NCBI RefSeq assembly: GCF_000725285.1
Contig: NZ_CP007161.1
Span: forward strand, 2,518,213-2,582,212
Source of the DNA: Virgibacillus sp. SK37
Lineage (GTDB): Bacteria > Bacillota > Bacilli > Bacillales > Amphibacillaceae
Direction: 5' to 3'
Length of the DNA: 64,000 nucleotides
The notes beneath the pieces are model-generated. The model was not told the origin of the DNA and did no database searches. It saw only the letters and a list, made by a program, of their open reading frames with translations. How positions within the stretch are numbered: the first letter of the stretch is position 1; the number at the start of each line of letters is the position of its first letter. Both the position numbers and the translations under genes were made by a program. Of the stretch, positions 8,708 through 18,311 are shown piece after piece.

Positions 8708-10195
8708 TTACTTTATGTCTCTCTTAATCATTTTTAAAAACGATACAACTATTATTAATAAAATGATTGTAAATGGCAACGCCGATATTAATGAAGCTGT
8801 CTGCAACGCATTTAGCCCACCAGCAAGCAATAGTACTACAGCAATAGCCGTTATTAACACACCCCAGATGATTTTTACGATTAGAGCTGGATTCAAGCTT
8901 CCTCTGGAGGTCATACTTCCCAAAATATAGGTAGCAGAATCTGCAGAAGTCACTAAAAATGTAAAGATTAAAAAGATAGACAAAAGAGAAAGAATGGTTG
9001 TCATTGGAAGATTCCCAAACGTTTCAAATAAAGCAACAGCAATATCCGCATTCACAGCTTCAGCTATCTGAGTACCATTAAATAAATCGCTATGAATCGC
9101 TGTTCCTCCAAACGCAGCAATCCATAAACAAGCAATTGCAGGGGGTACGACTAACACACCAAATACAAATTCACGTATCGTTCGACCTTTGGAGACCCTT
9201 GCAACAAATGCACCTACAAACGGAGACCATGCAGTAGACCATGCCCAATAAAATATGGTCCAATCACGAACCCACGTGTCCTCGGAATATGGGGTTAGAC
9301 GCAGACTGTATTGAATAAAGTTGGTAAAATAATCTCCTAGACCAAGGACAAACGTATCTAATATAAATACGGTTGGCCCGGCAAAAAATACAAAAAGGAG
9401 TAATAAAAGGCATAGGCCAAGATTTAAATTACTTAGCCATTTAATACCTTTGTTTAGACCAGTACTCGACGATAAAAGATAAGTTACTAACATCACTCCT
9501 GCTATTGCTACTTGTACCACGATCGAATTTGGGAGGTTAAAAACAGACTTTAACCCTCCATTCATTTGAAGTATTCCTAATCCGAGAGATGTTGCTACAC
9601 CCATGACTGTAGCAATAACTGCTAATGAGTCTATCGTGCCACCTAATGCTTTATTTTTACCAACCACTGGCTGAATTGCAGTGGAAATCAAGCCTTTTTT
9701 CTCTTTTTTAAATTGAAGATAGGCAATTACTAAGCCAACCACAGCAAAAACAGACCACTGGCTGATCCCCCAATGGAAGAAAGCATACCCCATTGCAACC
9801 CGAGCAGCTTCTTCTGTTTGAGCTTCTATACCAGGAAATGGTGTTTCAAAAAAATGACTCATTGGTTCAGCGACACCCCAGAATACTAGTCCCGCTCCAA
9901 AACCTGCAGAGAAAAGCATACCGATCCATGTGAAAAAGGTATACTCTGGCCGAGAATTAACTGGTCCTAAACGGATTTTACCGTATTTACTAAACGCCAG
10001 ACCTACAAGAAATATAATAAAAATAAAAACAGCTAATAAGTAGAACCATCCAAATGAACTGGTCGTAAATGTAAAGAGCTTATTTGCAACAGCTCCAAAT
10101 TTATTTGGCATAACTGCTCCAATAATAACCAGCAATAAAACGATGATTGCGGATACATAAAGTACGGGATTTTTAAATGTTTTTTTTGTGTTCAT
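8708..10195 (-). CDS. opuD: BCCT-family betaine transporter (OpuD-like)
   Basis: Secondary transporter with about 12 membrane helices that imports trimethylammonium solutes such as glycine betaine, usually with sodium, for osmoprotection. Visible BCCT landmarks are GAGLVFWGVAEPMSHF near residue 100, the FYWAWSTAWSPFVGAF substrate-site segment near 310 and FVTSADSATYIL near 415. Length 495 fits OpuD, but substrate among betaines, choline or carnitine cannot be read from sequence. Stands alone. Upstream lie a sigma-B-like promoter (10272-10296) and a large dyad (10228-10257), consistent with stress-controlled expression. Confidence 0.88.
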   Translation of the reverse strand: MNTKKTFKNPVLYVSAIIVLLLVIIGAVMPNKFGAVANKLFTFTTSSFGWFYLLAVFIFIIFLVGLAFSKYGKIRLGPVNSRPEYTFFTWIGMLFSAGFGAGLVFWGVAEPMSHFFETPFPGIEAQTEEAARVAMGYAFFHWGISQWSVFAVVGLVIAYLQFKKEKKGLISTAIQPVVGKNKALGGTIDSLAVIATVMGVATSLGLGILQMNGGLKSVFNLPNSIVVQVAIAGVMLVTYLLSSSTGLNKGIKWLSNLNLGLCLLLLLFVFFAGPTVFILDTFVLGLGDYFTNFIQYSLRLTPYSEDTWVRDWTIFYWAWSTAWSPFVGAFVARVSKGRTIREFVFGVLVVPPAIACLWIAAFGGTAIHSDLFNGTQIAEAVNADIAVALFETFGNLPMTTILSLLSIFLIFTFLVTSADSATYILGSMTSRGSLNPALIVKIIWGVLITAIAVVLLLAGGLNALQTASLISALPFTIILLIIVVSFLKMIKRDIK

Positions 10196-10227
10196 AACAG
10201 ATCCTTTCCATTGATTTTTTTATGTAA

Positions 10228-10257
10228 TGTAAACTGTAACTATAGGTTACGTTTACA
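10228..10257. promoter_or_regulatory. Candidate operator dyad in the betaine transporter leader
   Basis: TGTAAACTGTAAC, five bases, then GTTACGTTTACA form an imperfect 30-bp inverted repeat 33 bp upstream of the betaine transporter start and just downstream of the candidate promoter. The position suits repressor binding (for example a GbsR/OpcR-type regulator, inference). An RNA hairpin is the alternative. Confidence 0.6.
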
Positions 10258-10271
10258 TATATGTATAATAA

Positions 10272-10296
10272 GTACCCCGGTAAGTAAAAACGAAAC
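10272..10296 (-). promoter_or_regulatory. Candidate sigma-B promoter of the betaine transporter
   Basis: Reading the minus strand: GTTTCG, 13 bp, GGGTAC. This is close to the sigma-B consensus GTTTAA-N12-14-GGGTAT. B. subtilis opuD is known to have a sigma-B promoter, which supports the call. A sigma-A -10-like TATTAT lies a few bases downstream and may also serve. Confidence 0.55.
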
Positions 10297-10400
10297 GCTT
10301 TTATTTTTTCTCACTGACATGATATCGAACATATTACACACAGCAACCGACACTTGTTTACATTAACATAGGCTACTAACGTAACTAAAGCGAAATATTA

Positions 10401-10520
10401 AATTCGCAGTAGGAGAAAAATCCGAAGTACCGACAAAAACTATCGGCTGCAGAGTGAAAGTATCCGCCGTAGATGAGATTAATCGACAGCAGAACAAGAT
10501 TATCCAGCGTACTTATTCAT
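10401..10520. repeat. Degenerate 20-bp-period repeat in a 380-bp noncoding stretch
   Basis: The gap between the betaine transporter leader and cwlO holds about six units of 20 bp (starts 10401, 10421, 10441, 10461, 10481, 10501), loosely ATCCGCNGYAGANNAGAWW, with G-Y-A at positions 9-11 in most units. No open frame spans it. The rest of the gap (10300-10400, 10521-10650) shows nothing recognisable apart from 10575-10620, which resembles 20736-20785. Confidence 0.6.
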
Positions 10521-10650
10521 GAATTTCTATATAGTTTTTTCTTACCATATATTGGTTTCCGAAACGGCCGTTAACAGTACTACCAAGTTACTTCAGAGTT
10601 TATCTATTTTGCAAATCATTTGGTAACACGAACATATATATTTGAATGCA

Positions 10651-10683
10651 AAAAATCCACCCTATAAGGATGGATTTTCTTTT
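10651..10683 (-). terminator. Terminator after cwlO
   Basis: Stem AAAATCCATCC pairing with a nearly complementary arm across a TATAA loop, followed on the minus strand by a T-run, directly past the cwlO stop. Confidence 0.85.
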
Positions 10684-10684
10684 A

Positions 10685-11968
10685 TTATCTAACTCTTCTT
10701 ACATGTCCACTAAACTTTTGGTTCCAGTAACCACTGTTCATATTGGCAACAGCTACACCTGTTGAGCTTTGAGATCCAATGAATCTTCCGCCACCTAAAT
10801 AGATTCCAACATGACCATTTGTCTTATATGTGTTAAAGAACACTAAATCACCAGGCTGTGCATTACTATATGAAACTTTAGTACCTACACCAGATAAACC
10901 ACCAGTGCTAGCTGGTACTGAAACTCCGCCTTGGGAAAATGCCCAAGATACGAACCCGGAGCAATCAAATCTTCCTCTTGCAATATCAGAAGCACTTCTT
11001 CCTCCACCGAATACATAAACAGAATTACCAATATATCTGTTTCCAGCATTTAAGATTGCACTCATTCCGCCACTGCCTTTAGAAGCTGTTGGAGCGGAAG
11101 TATTACTGCTTCCTTTACTCTTTTCACTACTTAATGTAGACAATTGGGAACTTGAGCTTTCTGAATGATTCGATGAAGCAGTTGTTCTTGCTGGTGGTGC
11201 AGTAGCTGCAGCAATATTTTGCTTTACTTCTCTTTCAAGTGAAGCCAAATTACTATCTTTAATTTGTAATTCTTCCTTCATCGTAACAAGTTCACTTTTC
11301 TTTTCTTTAAGAGATTTCTTTTTCTCTACATTTTGTTTCTTTTGTTCATTAATAGTGGACTGCATATCTTCTAATTCTGCCTTCATATCTTTCAAGTTAT
11401 CAAGCTTGTCCACTACTTTATCTTGTTTTTCCTCAACTTCTTTTTTATCTGCTTCCTGTTCTTCCATTAGTTTAGCGTCTGAATCGGCAATTTTATTTAC
11501 AGCTGATACTCTGCTGATAAAATCTCCAAAGCTTTGTGCTCCAAATACTACTTCAAGGTAGCTAATATCTCCGCCACTTTTCTGGTAGGAAACCATTCTT
11601 TCTTTAAGTATTTCAAATCGTTTTTCAATTGCAGCTTCCAAGTCGGCTATTTCCGCTTCTAATTTTTCTACTTCTTTTTTTGTTTTTGAAATGGACTGCT
11701 CTGTTTCATCCATTTTTGCTTTATTTTCTTTTAAAGCGTCATTTACTCTTTCAATATCTTTATTAAGTGTCTCTAATTCTACTAAAACTTTTGAAATCTT
11801 TTCTTCCGCTTCTGATAGATTTGCTTTCACCTCAGAGCGATCATTTTGTATTTGTTCTTGTTTGTTTTTCAAATTATTTACTGTTTCAGCATGGACATTT
11901 GAACTGAAAAATGCACTACTCAAACCAACTACCGCTACAGTAGTCATAGTCATTATTGTTTTTTTCAA
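10685..11968 (-). CDS. cwlO: Secreted NlpC/P60 peptidoglycan DL-endopeptidase (CwlO-like)
   Basis: Cell-wall hydrolase that cuts D-gamma-glutamyl-DAP bonds during wall elongation. A signal peptide ends near VHA-ET (residue 28). Residues 30-250 are a long coiled coil (many K/E/L heptads), then a Ser/Thr/Ala linker, then a C-terminal NlpC/P60 domain (about 305-427) with catalytic Cys in FDCSGFV and His in NGHVGIYLG. The 427-residue architecture matches CwlO, whose coiled coil engages FtsEX. Monocistronic with its own terminator. A WalR-type box lies about 170 bp upstream, as expected for the CwlO regulon. Confidence 0.92.
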   Translation of the reverse strand: MKKTIMTMTTVAVVGLSSAFFSSNVHAETVNNLKNKQEQIQNDRSEVKANLSEAEEKISKVLVELETLNKDIERVNDALKENKAKMDETEQSISKTKKEVEKLEAEIADLEAAIEKRFEILKERMVSYQKSGGDISYLEVVFGAQSFGDFISRVSAVNKIADSDAKLMEEQEADKKEVEEKQDKVVDKLDNLKDMKAELEDMQSTINEQKKQNVEKKKSLKEKKSELVTMKEELQIKDSNLASLEREVKQNIAAATAPPARTTASSNHSESSSSQLSTLSSEKSKGSSNTSAPTASKGSGGMSAILNAGNRYIGNSVYVFGGGRSASDIARGRFDCSGFVSWAFSQGGVSVPASTGGLSGVGTKVSYSNAQPGDLVFFNTYKTNGHVGIYLGGGRFIGSQSSTGVAVANMNSGYWNQKFSGHVRRVR

Positions 11969-12135
11969 CTTCTCTTCCCCGCTTCCTAATTCACATCCGC
12001 AACTTCGTTATGTATGTATGTCTCTCTATCTATCTATTACTAAAAACATTGCGAGAATGTGTATAATATATAAGTAGTATGTGGTCCTTTCTATCTTTAG
12101 GACATTTGTAGTATAACATCCATATTTTTCACTCA

Positions 12136-12152
12136 TGTTATGACAATGTTAC
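12136..12152 (+). promoter_or_regulatory. Candidate WalR box upstream of cwlO
   Basis: TGTTAT-GACAA-TGTTAC matches TGTWAH-N5-TGTWAH in full. It lies about 20 bp upstream of a minus-strand TATACT (12115-12110), where an activator would touch the -35 region. The box is in reverse orientation to cwlO, which lowers confidence. Confidence 0.55.
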
Positions 12153-12191
12153 AATTATATTTCAATAATGACACTAAACCTCTTTTTTCAT

Positions 12192-12226
12192 AAAAAAATA
12201 CTCCTTTCTTCGTTGAAAGGAGTACT
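12192..12226 (-). terminator. Terminator after aceA
   Basis: Stem ACTCCTTTC/GAAAGGAGT, followed on the minus strand by seven T residues, 10 bp past the aceA stop. Ends the glyoxylate-shunt transcript. Confidence 0.9.
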
Positions 12227-12236
12227 TTAATGTAAC

Positions 12237-13514
12237 TTAGTTAGTAAATTGCTCTTCTTCTGTAGATCCCTTTAAGGCTGCAGTGGAAGAAGTCCCGCCT
12301 GATATCACTTGAGCTACTTCATCAAAATAACCTGTACCAACTTCCCTCTGATGTCTTGTAGCGCTATATCCGTAATTTTCACTTGCAAATTCTGCTTGTT
12401 GTAATTCAGAATATGCGGCCATTCCTCTATCTTTGTACTTTCTAGCTAGGTCAAACATACTATAATTGAGTGCATGGAAGCCTGCTAATGTAACAAACTG
12501 GAATTTATAGCCCATTTTCCCTAATTCTTTTTGAAATTCAGCTATTTCACCATCCGACAATTTTTTCTTCCAATTAAACGATGGTGAGCAATTGTATGCT
12601 AGTAGTTTATTTGGGTATTTTTCATGAATGGCTTCTGCGAATCTTTGCGCCTCCTCTAAATTAGGCTCTGAAGTTTCACACCAGATAAGATCGGCATATG
12701 GAGCATAGGCTAATCCCCTTGCAATTGCTTGCTCCAAACCTGCTTTCGTTTTGTAGAATCCTTCCGGTGTACGTTCGCCTGTAATAAATTCTGCGTCATA
12801 AGGGTCTATGTCACTTGTAATTAAATTAGCAGCATTCGCATCCGTTCTAGCTATAATAACGGTTGGTGTCCCCATTACATCGGCTGCAAACCGTGCTGAT
12901 ATTAAATTTCTTACAGAAGTTTGAGTAGGTAAAAGAACTTTCCCTCCTAAATGTCCGCACTTTTTTTCGGAGGACAACTGGTCTTCAAAATGGACTCCTG
13001 AAGCACCAGCTTCTATCATAGCTTTCATTAATTCAAATACATTTAATTGCCCTCCGAATCCTGCTTCAGCATCTGCTACAATTGGAGCAAACCATTCAAT
13101 GGAATGATCTCCTTCTGCATAATGTATTTGATCAGCACGCTGTAATGCCTGATTAATACGTTTCACTACATTAGGTACACTATTTACCGGATACAAGCTT
13201 TGATCAGGGTACATTTGGCCAGCCATGTTGGCATCTGCTGCTACTTGCCAACCACTCAGATAAATTGCCTTTAACCCTGCTTTTACTTGCTGAACTGCCT
13301 GATTCCCCGTCAGGGCACCTAATGCATTAATATAAGGTTCTTTATTAATTAGATCCCAAAGTTTTTCAGCCCCCTTGGCTGCAAGTGTATACTCCATATC
13401 AAGTGATCCACGTAGACGAATAACATCTTCCGCATCATAAGGTCTTTCTACCCCCACCCAACGCAACTCATTATCCCACTCTTTTCTTAATACTTCTGCA
13501 CGATTATTAACCAT
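12237..13514 (-). CDS. aceA: Isocitrate lyase
   Basis: Splits isocitrate into succinate and glyoxylate, the first glyoxylate-shunt enzyme, needed for growth on acetate or fatty acids. The catalytic KKCGHLGG motif is at about residues 185-192, and Mg-site and substrate segments are visible as DADAGFGG-like [10 protein letters not shown] and [11 protein letters not shown]. Length 425 is typical of the short bacterial form. Its ATG overlaps the aceB stop by one base (TAATG), so the two are translationally coupled, and a terminator follows. It supports the acetate uptake and ketone-body genes found elsewhere in the window. Confidence 0.97.
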   Translation of the reverse strand: MVNNRAEVLRKEWDNELRWVGVERPYDAEDVIRLRGSLDMEYTLAAKGAEKLWDLINKEPYINALGALTGNQAVQQVKAGLKAIYLSGWQVAADANMAGQMYPDQSLYPVNSVPNVVKRINQALQRADQIHYAEGDHSIEWFAPIVADAEAGFGGQLNVFELMKAMIEAGASGVHFEDQLSSEKKCGHLGGKVLLPTQTSVRNLISARFAADVMGTPTVIIARTDANAANLITSDIDPYDAEFITGERTPEGFYKTKAGLEQAIARGLAYAPYADLIWCETSEPNLEEAQRFAEAIHEKYPNKLLAYNCSPSFNWKKKLSDGEIAEFQKELGKMGYKFQFVTLAGFHALNYSMFDLARKYKDRGMAAYSELQQAEFASENYGYSATRHQREVGTGYFDEVAQVISGGTSSTAALKGSTEEEQFTN

Positions 13515-15115
13515 TATTTATTTCCCCCTTTTAATAATTGCTTATATGCAGGCAATGTAAGAAATTCAGCAAATTCATCCTGGTTGATTAACTTATTAAA
13601 TAGCTCTGCAGCCTGATCAAACTTGTTATTTTTATAAACATCTTCACCAACTTGATTTTTAATTTTAACTAATTCTTCCTTCATCATTTTTTCTACCAGT
13701 TCTTTAGAAATATTTTCCCCATTATTCAATTTCCCTTTTGGATGGCGGATCCATTGCCAAACCTGTGCACGTGAAATTTCTGCCGTTGCAGCATCCTCCA
13801 TTAAATTATTAATGGGAACTGCTCCTCTCCCCATAAACCATGCTGCTATATATTGAATTCCCACGTTAATATTCGTTCGAAGCCCTGCTTCCGTGATCTC
13901 TCCTTTTGGTGCTTCCAATAAATCTGTTTGTGTTACTTGAACATCCTCTCTTTTTCTAAAAATTTGATTTGGCGTCGGCATTCGTTTATTAAAAACTTCT
14001 TTGACCAACTGTACCATTCCGGGATGAGCAACCCATGTTCCGTCATGGCCGTCATTTACTTCGCGTTGTTTATCTGCCCGTACTTTATCATAGGCAAGTT
14101 CATTCGCCTTTTCATCATTTTTAACCGGTATATGTGCAGCCATCCCCCCCATTGCAGGAGCATTTCGTTTATGGCAAGTTTGGATTGCCAATAAAGAATA
14201 AGCCCTCATAAAGGGAACCTCCATTGTCACTACCGAGCGATCAGGTAAAAGTATTTCAGGATCCTGATGAAATTTCTTTATGAAACTAAAAATATAATCC
14301 CAACGTCCGCAATTCAATCCTGCTGAGTGCTCTTTTAACTCATACAATATCTCATCCATTTCAAAAGCAGCGGTTATGGTTTCAATTAACACAGTTGCTT
14401 TAATAGTTCCCTGAGGAATACCAAGTTCATTTTGCGAGAATACAAAAATATCATTCCATAGTCGTGCTTCAAGATGGTTCTCAATCTTAGGCAGATAAAA
14501 ATATGGTCCTGTTCCCCTACTTAATAATTCTTTCGCATTATGATAAAAATAAAGTCCGAAATCAACGAGGCTTGCAGAAACAGGTTTACCTTGAAAGGTG
14601 ATGTTTTCTTCATCCATATGCCACCCTCGCGGTCTTACAATAAGCACAGCTGTTTCATCATTCAATTTATAGTGCTTTCCTTTCTCTGATTGAAAGTCAA
14701 TTTTCCTTCGAATAGCATCCTTTAAATTTTGTTGCCCATCCATAACGTTTTCCCATGTAGGAGAAGTAGCATCCTCAAAATCAGCCATAAACCCAGTTGC
14801 TCCTGAATTTAATGCATTAATGATCATTTTTCGATCAACAGGCCCAGTTATTTCTACTCTTCTATCCTTCAAATCTTTTGGGATAGGATCAATGGTCCAA
14901 TTACTATTACGTATCTCTATCGTTTCAGAAAGAAAATCAGGCTTCTTTCCTTGGTTCATCTTTTCTTGTAATTGGGCCCTTATTTTTAGTAAATTAATCC
15001 TTCTCTCATTAAAATGCATGTGTAGCTTTTCAATGAATTCCATAGCCATAGGATCCAAAATTGCTTCATATTTTTTCTCAGGAATAATCGTTAATGCTTC
15101 ACTTTTCATTAACAT
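13514..15115 (-). CDS. aceB: Malate synthase A
   Basis: Condenses glyoxylate with acetyl-CoA to malate, the second glyoxylate-shunt step. Typical features are [16 protein letters not shown], the catalytic Arg region VRPRGWH near residue 165, [17 protein letters not shown] and [10 protein letters not shown]. Length 533 matches isoform A. ATG 15115 follows AAGGAGG with 8 nt spacing. A 6-codon frame starting at 15119 between the RBS and this ATG is probably incidental. aceB is 72 bp downstream of the small zinc-ribbon gene with no terminator between, so co-transcription is likely. Confidence 0.97.
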   Translation of the reverse strand: MLMKSEALTIIPEKKYEAILDPMAMEFIEKLHMHFNERRINLLKIRAQLQEKMNQGKKPDFLSETIEIRNSNWTIDPIPKDLKDRRVEITGPVDRKMIINALNSGATGFMADFEDATSPTWENVMDGQQNLKDAIRRKIDFQSEKGKHYKLNDETAVLIVRPRGWHMDEENITFQGKPVSASLVDFGLYFYHNAKELLSRGTGPYFYLPKIENHLEARLWNDIFVFSQNELGIPQGTIKATVLIETITAAFEMDEILYELKEHSAGLNCGRWDYIFSFIKKFHQDPEILLPDRSVVTMEVPFMRAYSLLAIQTCHKRNAPAMGGMAAHIPVKNDEKANELAYDKVRADKQREVNDGHDGTWVAHPGMVQLVKEVFNKRMPTPNQIFRKREDVQVTQTDLLEAPKGEITEAGLRTNINVGIQYIAAWFMGRGAVPINNLMEDAATAEISRAQVWQWIRHPKGKLNNGENISKELVEKMMKEELVKIKNQVGEDVYKNNKFDQAAELFNKLINQDEFAEFLTLPAYKQLLKGGNK

Positions 15116-15186
15116 TCATCTAACCTCCTTGTTATGACACAAATGTAATTAATTAATATTGTTGTATAACAGTAATGCCAAAAAAA

Positions 15187-15282
15187 TTAGTCTTCCTTTT
15201 TAGAGAGACAATAATCGCATTCCATAAGGTAACTCTTTTCTTCCATTGGTTTTCCACACTCAGGACATGTTCTTTTCGTCAT
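15187..15282 (-). CDS. YhfH-like mini zinc-ribbon protein
   Basis: A 31-residue protein (MTKRTCPECGKP then MECDYCLSKKED) with two CxxC pairs (CPEC, CDYC) 16 residues apart, the spacing of a zinc ribbon. It follows a near-ideal AAGGAGGTG ribosome site and ends in TAA. It resembles the YhfH family of bacilli, tiny Cys4 proteins of unknown function. Located directly upstream of aceB-aceA in the same direction without an intervening terminator. Short length is the main uncertainty; the strong RBS and paired cysteines argue that it is real. Confidence 0.78.
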   Translation of the reverse strand: MTKRTCPECGKPMEEKSYLMECDYCLSKKED

Positions 15283-15473
15283 TCCTACACCTCCTTATAT
15301 ACAACAGTTATACTAATGTTTATTTTGTTATAATACAGTCTATTCGATTATTTTAAAAATTGCAACCCTTTTCCTAAAAAATATTTGATTATTTTACTTT
15401 CTTGTTGGAAAATAGATAGTGCGATAAGCTAGGAAATACGATAAAGACAACGTTTAATTGAGGTGTAGCTTTA

Positions 15474-16487
15474 GTGAGGAAAATTGTAGGGGGACGAGTA
15501 ATTAAAACAGGGGTTGCTATATTTTTAACAGCTTGGATATGTGAGCTACTGGATTGGCCACCAGTATTTGCAGTAATTACAGCAATCGTTTCTATTGAGC
15601 CAACAGTATCTGATTCCATCAAAAAGGGAGTTATTCGATTTCCTGCATCAGCAATCGGCTCTGCCTATGCTGTATTCTTTATTTCGATATTCGGTAATTC
15701 CCCATTAACTTATACCTTGGCCGCTGTCTTTACGATCGTGACTTGTTTTCGTCTAAAGTTACATGCAGGTTTACTAGTAGCAACATTAACAGCTGTAGCA
15801 ATGATTGAAGTAATACACAGTAACTTTTTATTTTCTTTTTTCATTCGACTTGGCACAACTACCGTCGGTTTATTAGTTTCAACTGCTGTGAATATGTTTG
15901 TGCTACCACCTGACTACAAAAATGATATAAAGAATAACATCCAATCGATGGCAAAGCGTACAGGGAAAATTATTGAGAAAGTATTCAGAGATATTCTAGA
16001 AGATAAGCATGATGATCAGGATGAAATAGAAAAGGAAATGGTAGCCGAGTTGGATAAAAAAATCTTACAGACAGAGCTACTTATCAGATTTCAAAAAGAT
16101 GAAGCTAAATACCATCCGCTAGCTGCAAGTGAAAAACAACAATTCCAAAAAGTTCAAGACCAAATAGTAAGGCTGCGCTTGATTCACTACCATATGGACA
16201 ATCTAATTAACAGTCCCTTAAAGGATATATCTTGGTCTGTGGAGGAACGGAAGATCATTCTTCATGCTGTTACAGAATTGACCAAAGCATTGAGGAATCC
16301 CGCTTATTATCAACCTGAAAAACATCAAATGGAATTACAACAAATCACTGAGATATTCTGGGAGGATAATGAAGAGATTACAAAAAACAGTGACAAGCAT
16401 CCAACAAAATTTCCACCCGAACTTATTATTCTTTATGAATTAGTTGCGGTTTACAATCTTGTAGATCGATTTTATAACATTAAATAG
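15474..16487 (+). CDS. Aromatic acid exporter (ArAE/FUSC-like) family protein
   Basis: Membrane protein of 337 residues. The N-terminal 140 residues contain about five hydrophobic segments (GVAIFLTAWICELL, PASAIGSAYAVFFISIF, LLVATLTAVAMIEV); the C-terminal half is soluble, helical and charged, as in ArAE_1 proteins. The family is thought to export aromatic acids or related small molecules; the substrate is unknown. A GTG start at 15474 follows GAGGTG; no upstream ATG fits. Transcribed opposite to aceBA from a shared 190-bp intergenic region, with a hairpin after its end. Confidence 0.78.
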   Translation: MRKIVGGRVIKTGVAIFLTAWICELLDWPPVFAVITAIVSIEPTVSDSIKKGVIRFPASAIGSAYAVFFISIFGNSPLTYTLAAVFTIVTCFRLKLHAGLLVATLTAVAMIEVIHSNFLFSFFIRLGTTTVGLLVSTAVNMFVLPPDYKNDIKNNIQSMAKRTGKIIEKVFRDILEDKHDDQDEIEKEMVAELDKKILQTELLIRFQKDEAKYHPLAASEKQQFQKVQDQIVRLRLIHYHMDNLINSPLKDISWSVEERKIILHAVTELTKALRNPAYYQPEKHQMELQQITEIFWEDNEEITKNSDKHPTKFPPELIILYELVAVYNLVDRFYNIK

Positions 16488-16625
16488 GCTGGCATAACTA
16501 AGTAATATTTTTAAGTAAAAATTCAAATGTAGGTATGATTTGATCAAAATAACCGCGTCACTAAGTAGTAAAAAATAAAAATCCGAACCAAGATTTATTA
16601 TTAAATCGGTTCGGATTTTAGTTTT
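16488..16625. repeat. Dispersed intergenic element remnant ending in a long hairpin
   Basis: AGGCTGGCATAACTAAGTAAT near 16488 resembles the GAGGCTGGGACATAACTAAATAA element at 46500, and both copies share ATCCGAACC and an inverted arm. At 16578-16619 a 12-bp perfect stem (AAAATCCGAACC/GGTTCGGATTTT) encloses a second stem (GATTTA/TAAATC). It could also terminate liaR and the convergent gene. Confidence 0.7.
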
Positions 16626-16657
16626 TTATTAGTCTCTTTTTAGTTGTACGTTTAACT

Positions 16658-17287
16658 TCAAACCAAATTATTGTTAAATGCATAAATAACCGCCTGGGTT
16701 CGGTCCTGTACTTGTAGTTTTCCCAATATATTACTTACATGTACCTTTACAGTTTTTACCGCTATAAATAATTCATCTGCTATTTCCTGGTTGGACTTCC
16801 CCTGTGCGATTAGTAATAAAATTTCTGTTTCCCTATCTGTCAACTGATTATGAAGGTATTCATCATTCTTTGACCGCATTCGGTTCATAATCTTTCCAGT
16901 CACTTCGGGTTCCAATATAGACTGACCTTGATAGGTAGCGCGAATCGCCTCAGCTATTTCACTTGCTTTAGAAGTTTTCAACATGTAACTTGCAGCACCT
17001 GCCTCCAAGGCAGGATATACCTTATCATCATCAAGAAAGCTTGTTACAATGATGATTTTTGCTTCCGGCCATTGCTGAATAATCTGTCTAGTTGCTTCTA
17101 TTCCATCCATTTCCTTCATCACAAGATCCATCAAAATAATATCAGGTTTTAATTTCAAAGCTAATCTGACAGCCTCTCCTCCATCATCCGCTTCGGCAGT
17201 TACATTTATATCTTTCTGTGCAGACAAATATGCCGATACACCGATTCGTACCATTTCATGGTCATCGGCAAATAAGACATTAATCAT
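16658..17287 (-). CDS. liaR: Response regulator LiaR
   Basis: NarL/FixJ-type response regulator, 209 residues. The receiver domain has acidic pocket DDHE at residues 9-12, phospho-acceptor Asp in ILMDLVMKEMDG (near 54) and Lys in MLKTSK. The C-terminal LuxR-type helix-turn-helix includes LTDRETEILLLIAQGKSNQEIA. Strongly like LiaR/VraR (IIVTSFLDDDKVYPALEAGA). Last gene of the operon, overlapping liaS by 8 nt. It answers cell-wall antibiotics and envelope damage and should activate the liaI promoter. Confidence 0.93.
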   Translation of the reverse strand: MINVLFADDHEMVRIGVSAYLSAQKDINVTAEADDGGEAVRLALKLKPDIILMDLVMKEMDGIEATRQIIQQWPEAKIIIVTSFLDDDKVYPALEAGAASYMLKTSKASEIAEAIRATYQGQSILEPEVTGKIMNRMRSKNDEYLHNQLTDRETEILLLIAQGKSNQEIADELFIAVKTVKVHVSNILGKLQVQDRTQAVIYAFNNNLV

Positions 17288-18311
17288 GGTGTTCCTCCTC
17301 CAAGCTTAAGTTAGGAACTTTTATCTCCATTCTAGTTCCCTCTCCTGGTATACTTATTATTTTAAATGAGCCGCCAATTTCAAAAGCTCTTTCCCGCATA
17401 TTCTGTAACCCATATGAATTCGTTTTAACGGTATCTATGTTAAAACCAATTCCATTATCGACCACCCGAAGAATAACTGTCTCATCTCTTTCCATAAGCA
17501 TTACCTCAAGATCAGTAGCTTTCGAATGTCTTAAGGTATTCGAAACCGATTCCTGCACAATGCGAAAAAGTTGGTCTTCAACACCCTTATCTACAGGAAA
17601 TGCTTCAATTTTCCAGTTGATCTTCATCGGTACTTTTTCGGTTAGTTCGAGTAGTAACTCCTTAATCCCCTCGTGTAAAGACTTACCTTTTAATGCTACT
17701 GGTCGTAAATGAAGTAATAAAGCGCGCATCTCCATTTGAGATTGTTGAATCATATTTTCAACTAGTTGGAGTTGTTTTTTTATTGGTGTATAAGTATTCT
17801 CCTCATTAATCGCAGACATCATCATGGAGGCTGCAAACAACTGTTGACTGACGGAGTCATGCAATTCCCTTGCAAGCCTGTTCCTTTCCTGGACTACTAC
17901 TTCCTGCAAACTTTTCTCGCGCTCTGTTGCCCGGTCAGTTGCCAAACGCTGAGCAACTTCTGTTTGATCTCGAATTTTTTCTTGAATCTGTATTAAAAAA
18001 CGTTCTATATTCTTTATCTCTTTAAATTCTTGCGTAGCTTTTACCTTTCTACCTTTCAATAACTCATCCATTTGTTTTTCAATATGGCGAACCCGTTGTT
18101 GCCAATATGTACCTGTAATTATTCCAATAATCGCACCACCAACAATTGGTATACCAAACACAATGACAAGATAATTGACTTCCCCTACTTTTTTCTCGGC
18201 TATCATCGTCCAATTATCCACAAAAACGAGTAAGGTAACAACAGTCACAATAAAAGACAAGATAAATCCAAGTAGTACAGCAGTGAAGATATGACGAATG
18301 ATTGTATTCAT
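17280..18311 (-). CDS. liaS: Sensor histidine kinase LiaS
   Basis: Intramembrane-sensing kinase with two N-terminal transmembrane helices (about residues 10-32 and 46-67) and almost no extracellular loop. A HAMP-like linker precedes the HisKA_3 domain with phospho-His in RNRLARELHDSVSQQ near residue 150. The C-terminal ATPase shows DNGIGF and GLQNMRERA. Length 343 matches LiaS/VraS. Overlaps liaF by 4 nt and liaR by 8 nt, so the three are co-translated; LiaF keeps it silent without stress in the known system. Confidence 0.93.
   Translation of the reverse strand: MNTIIRHIFTAVLLGFILSFIVTVVTLLVFVDNWTMIAEKKVGEVNYLVIVFGIPIVGGAIIGIITGTYWQQRVRHIEKQMDELLKGRKVKATQEFKEIKNIERFLIQIQEKIRDQTEVAQRLATDRATEREKSLQEVVVQERNRLARELHDSVSQQLFAASMMMSAINEENTYTPIKKQLQLVENMIQQSQMEMRALLLHLRPVALKGKSLHEGIKELLLELTEKVPMKINWKIEAFPVDKGVEDQLFRIVQESVSNTLRHSKATDLEVMLMERDETVILRVVDNGIGFNIDTVKTNSYGLQNMRERAFEIGGSFKIISIPGEGTRMEIKVPNLSLEEEHHD

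Noticed and set aside
11691-12077. Plus-strand open frame opposite the cwlO coiled coil
   Set aside because: Mirror of the repetitive Lys/Glu coding region; no RBS and no recognisable protein.
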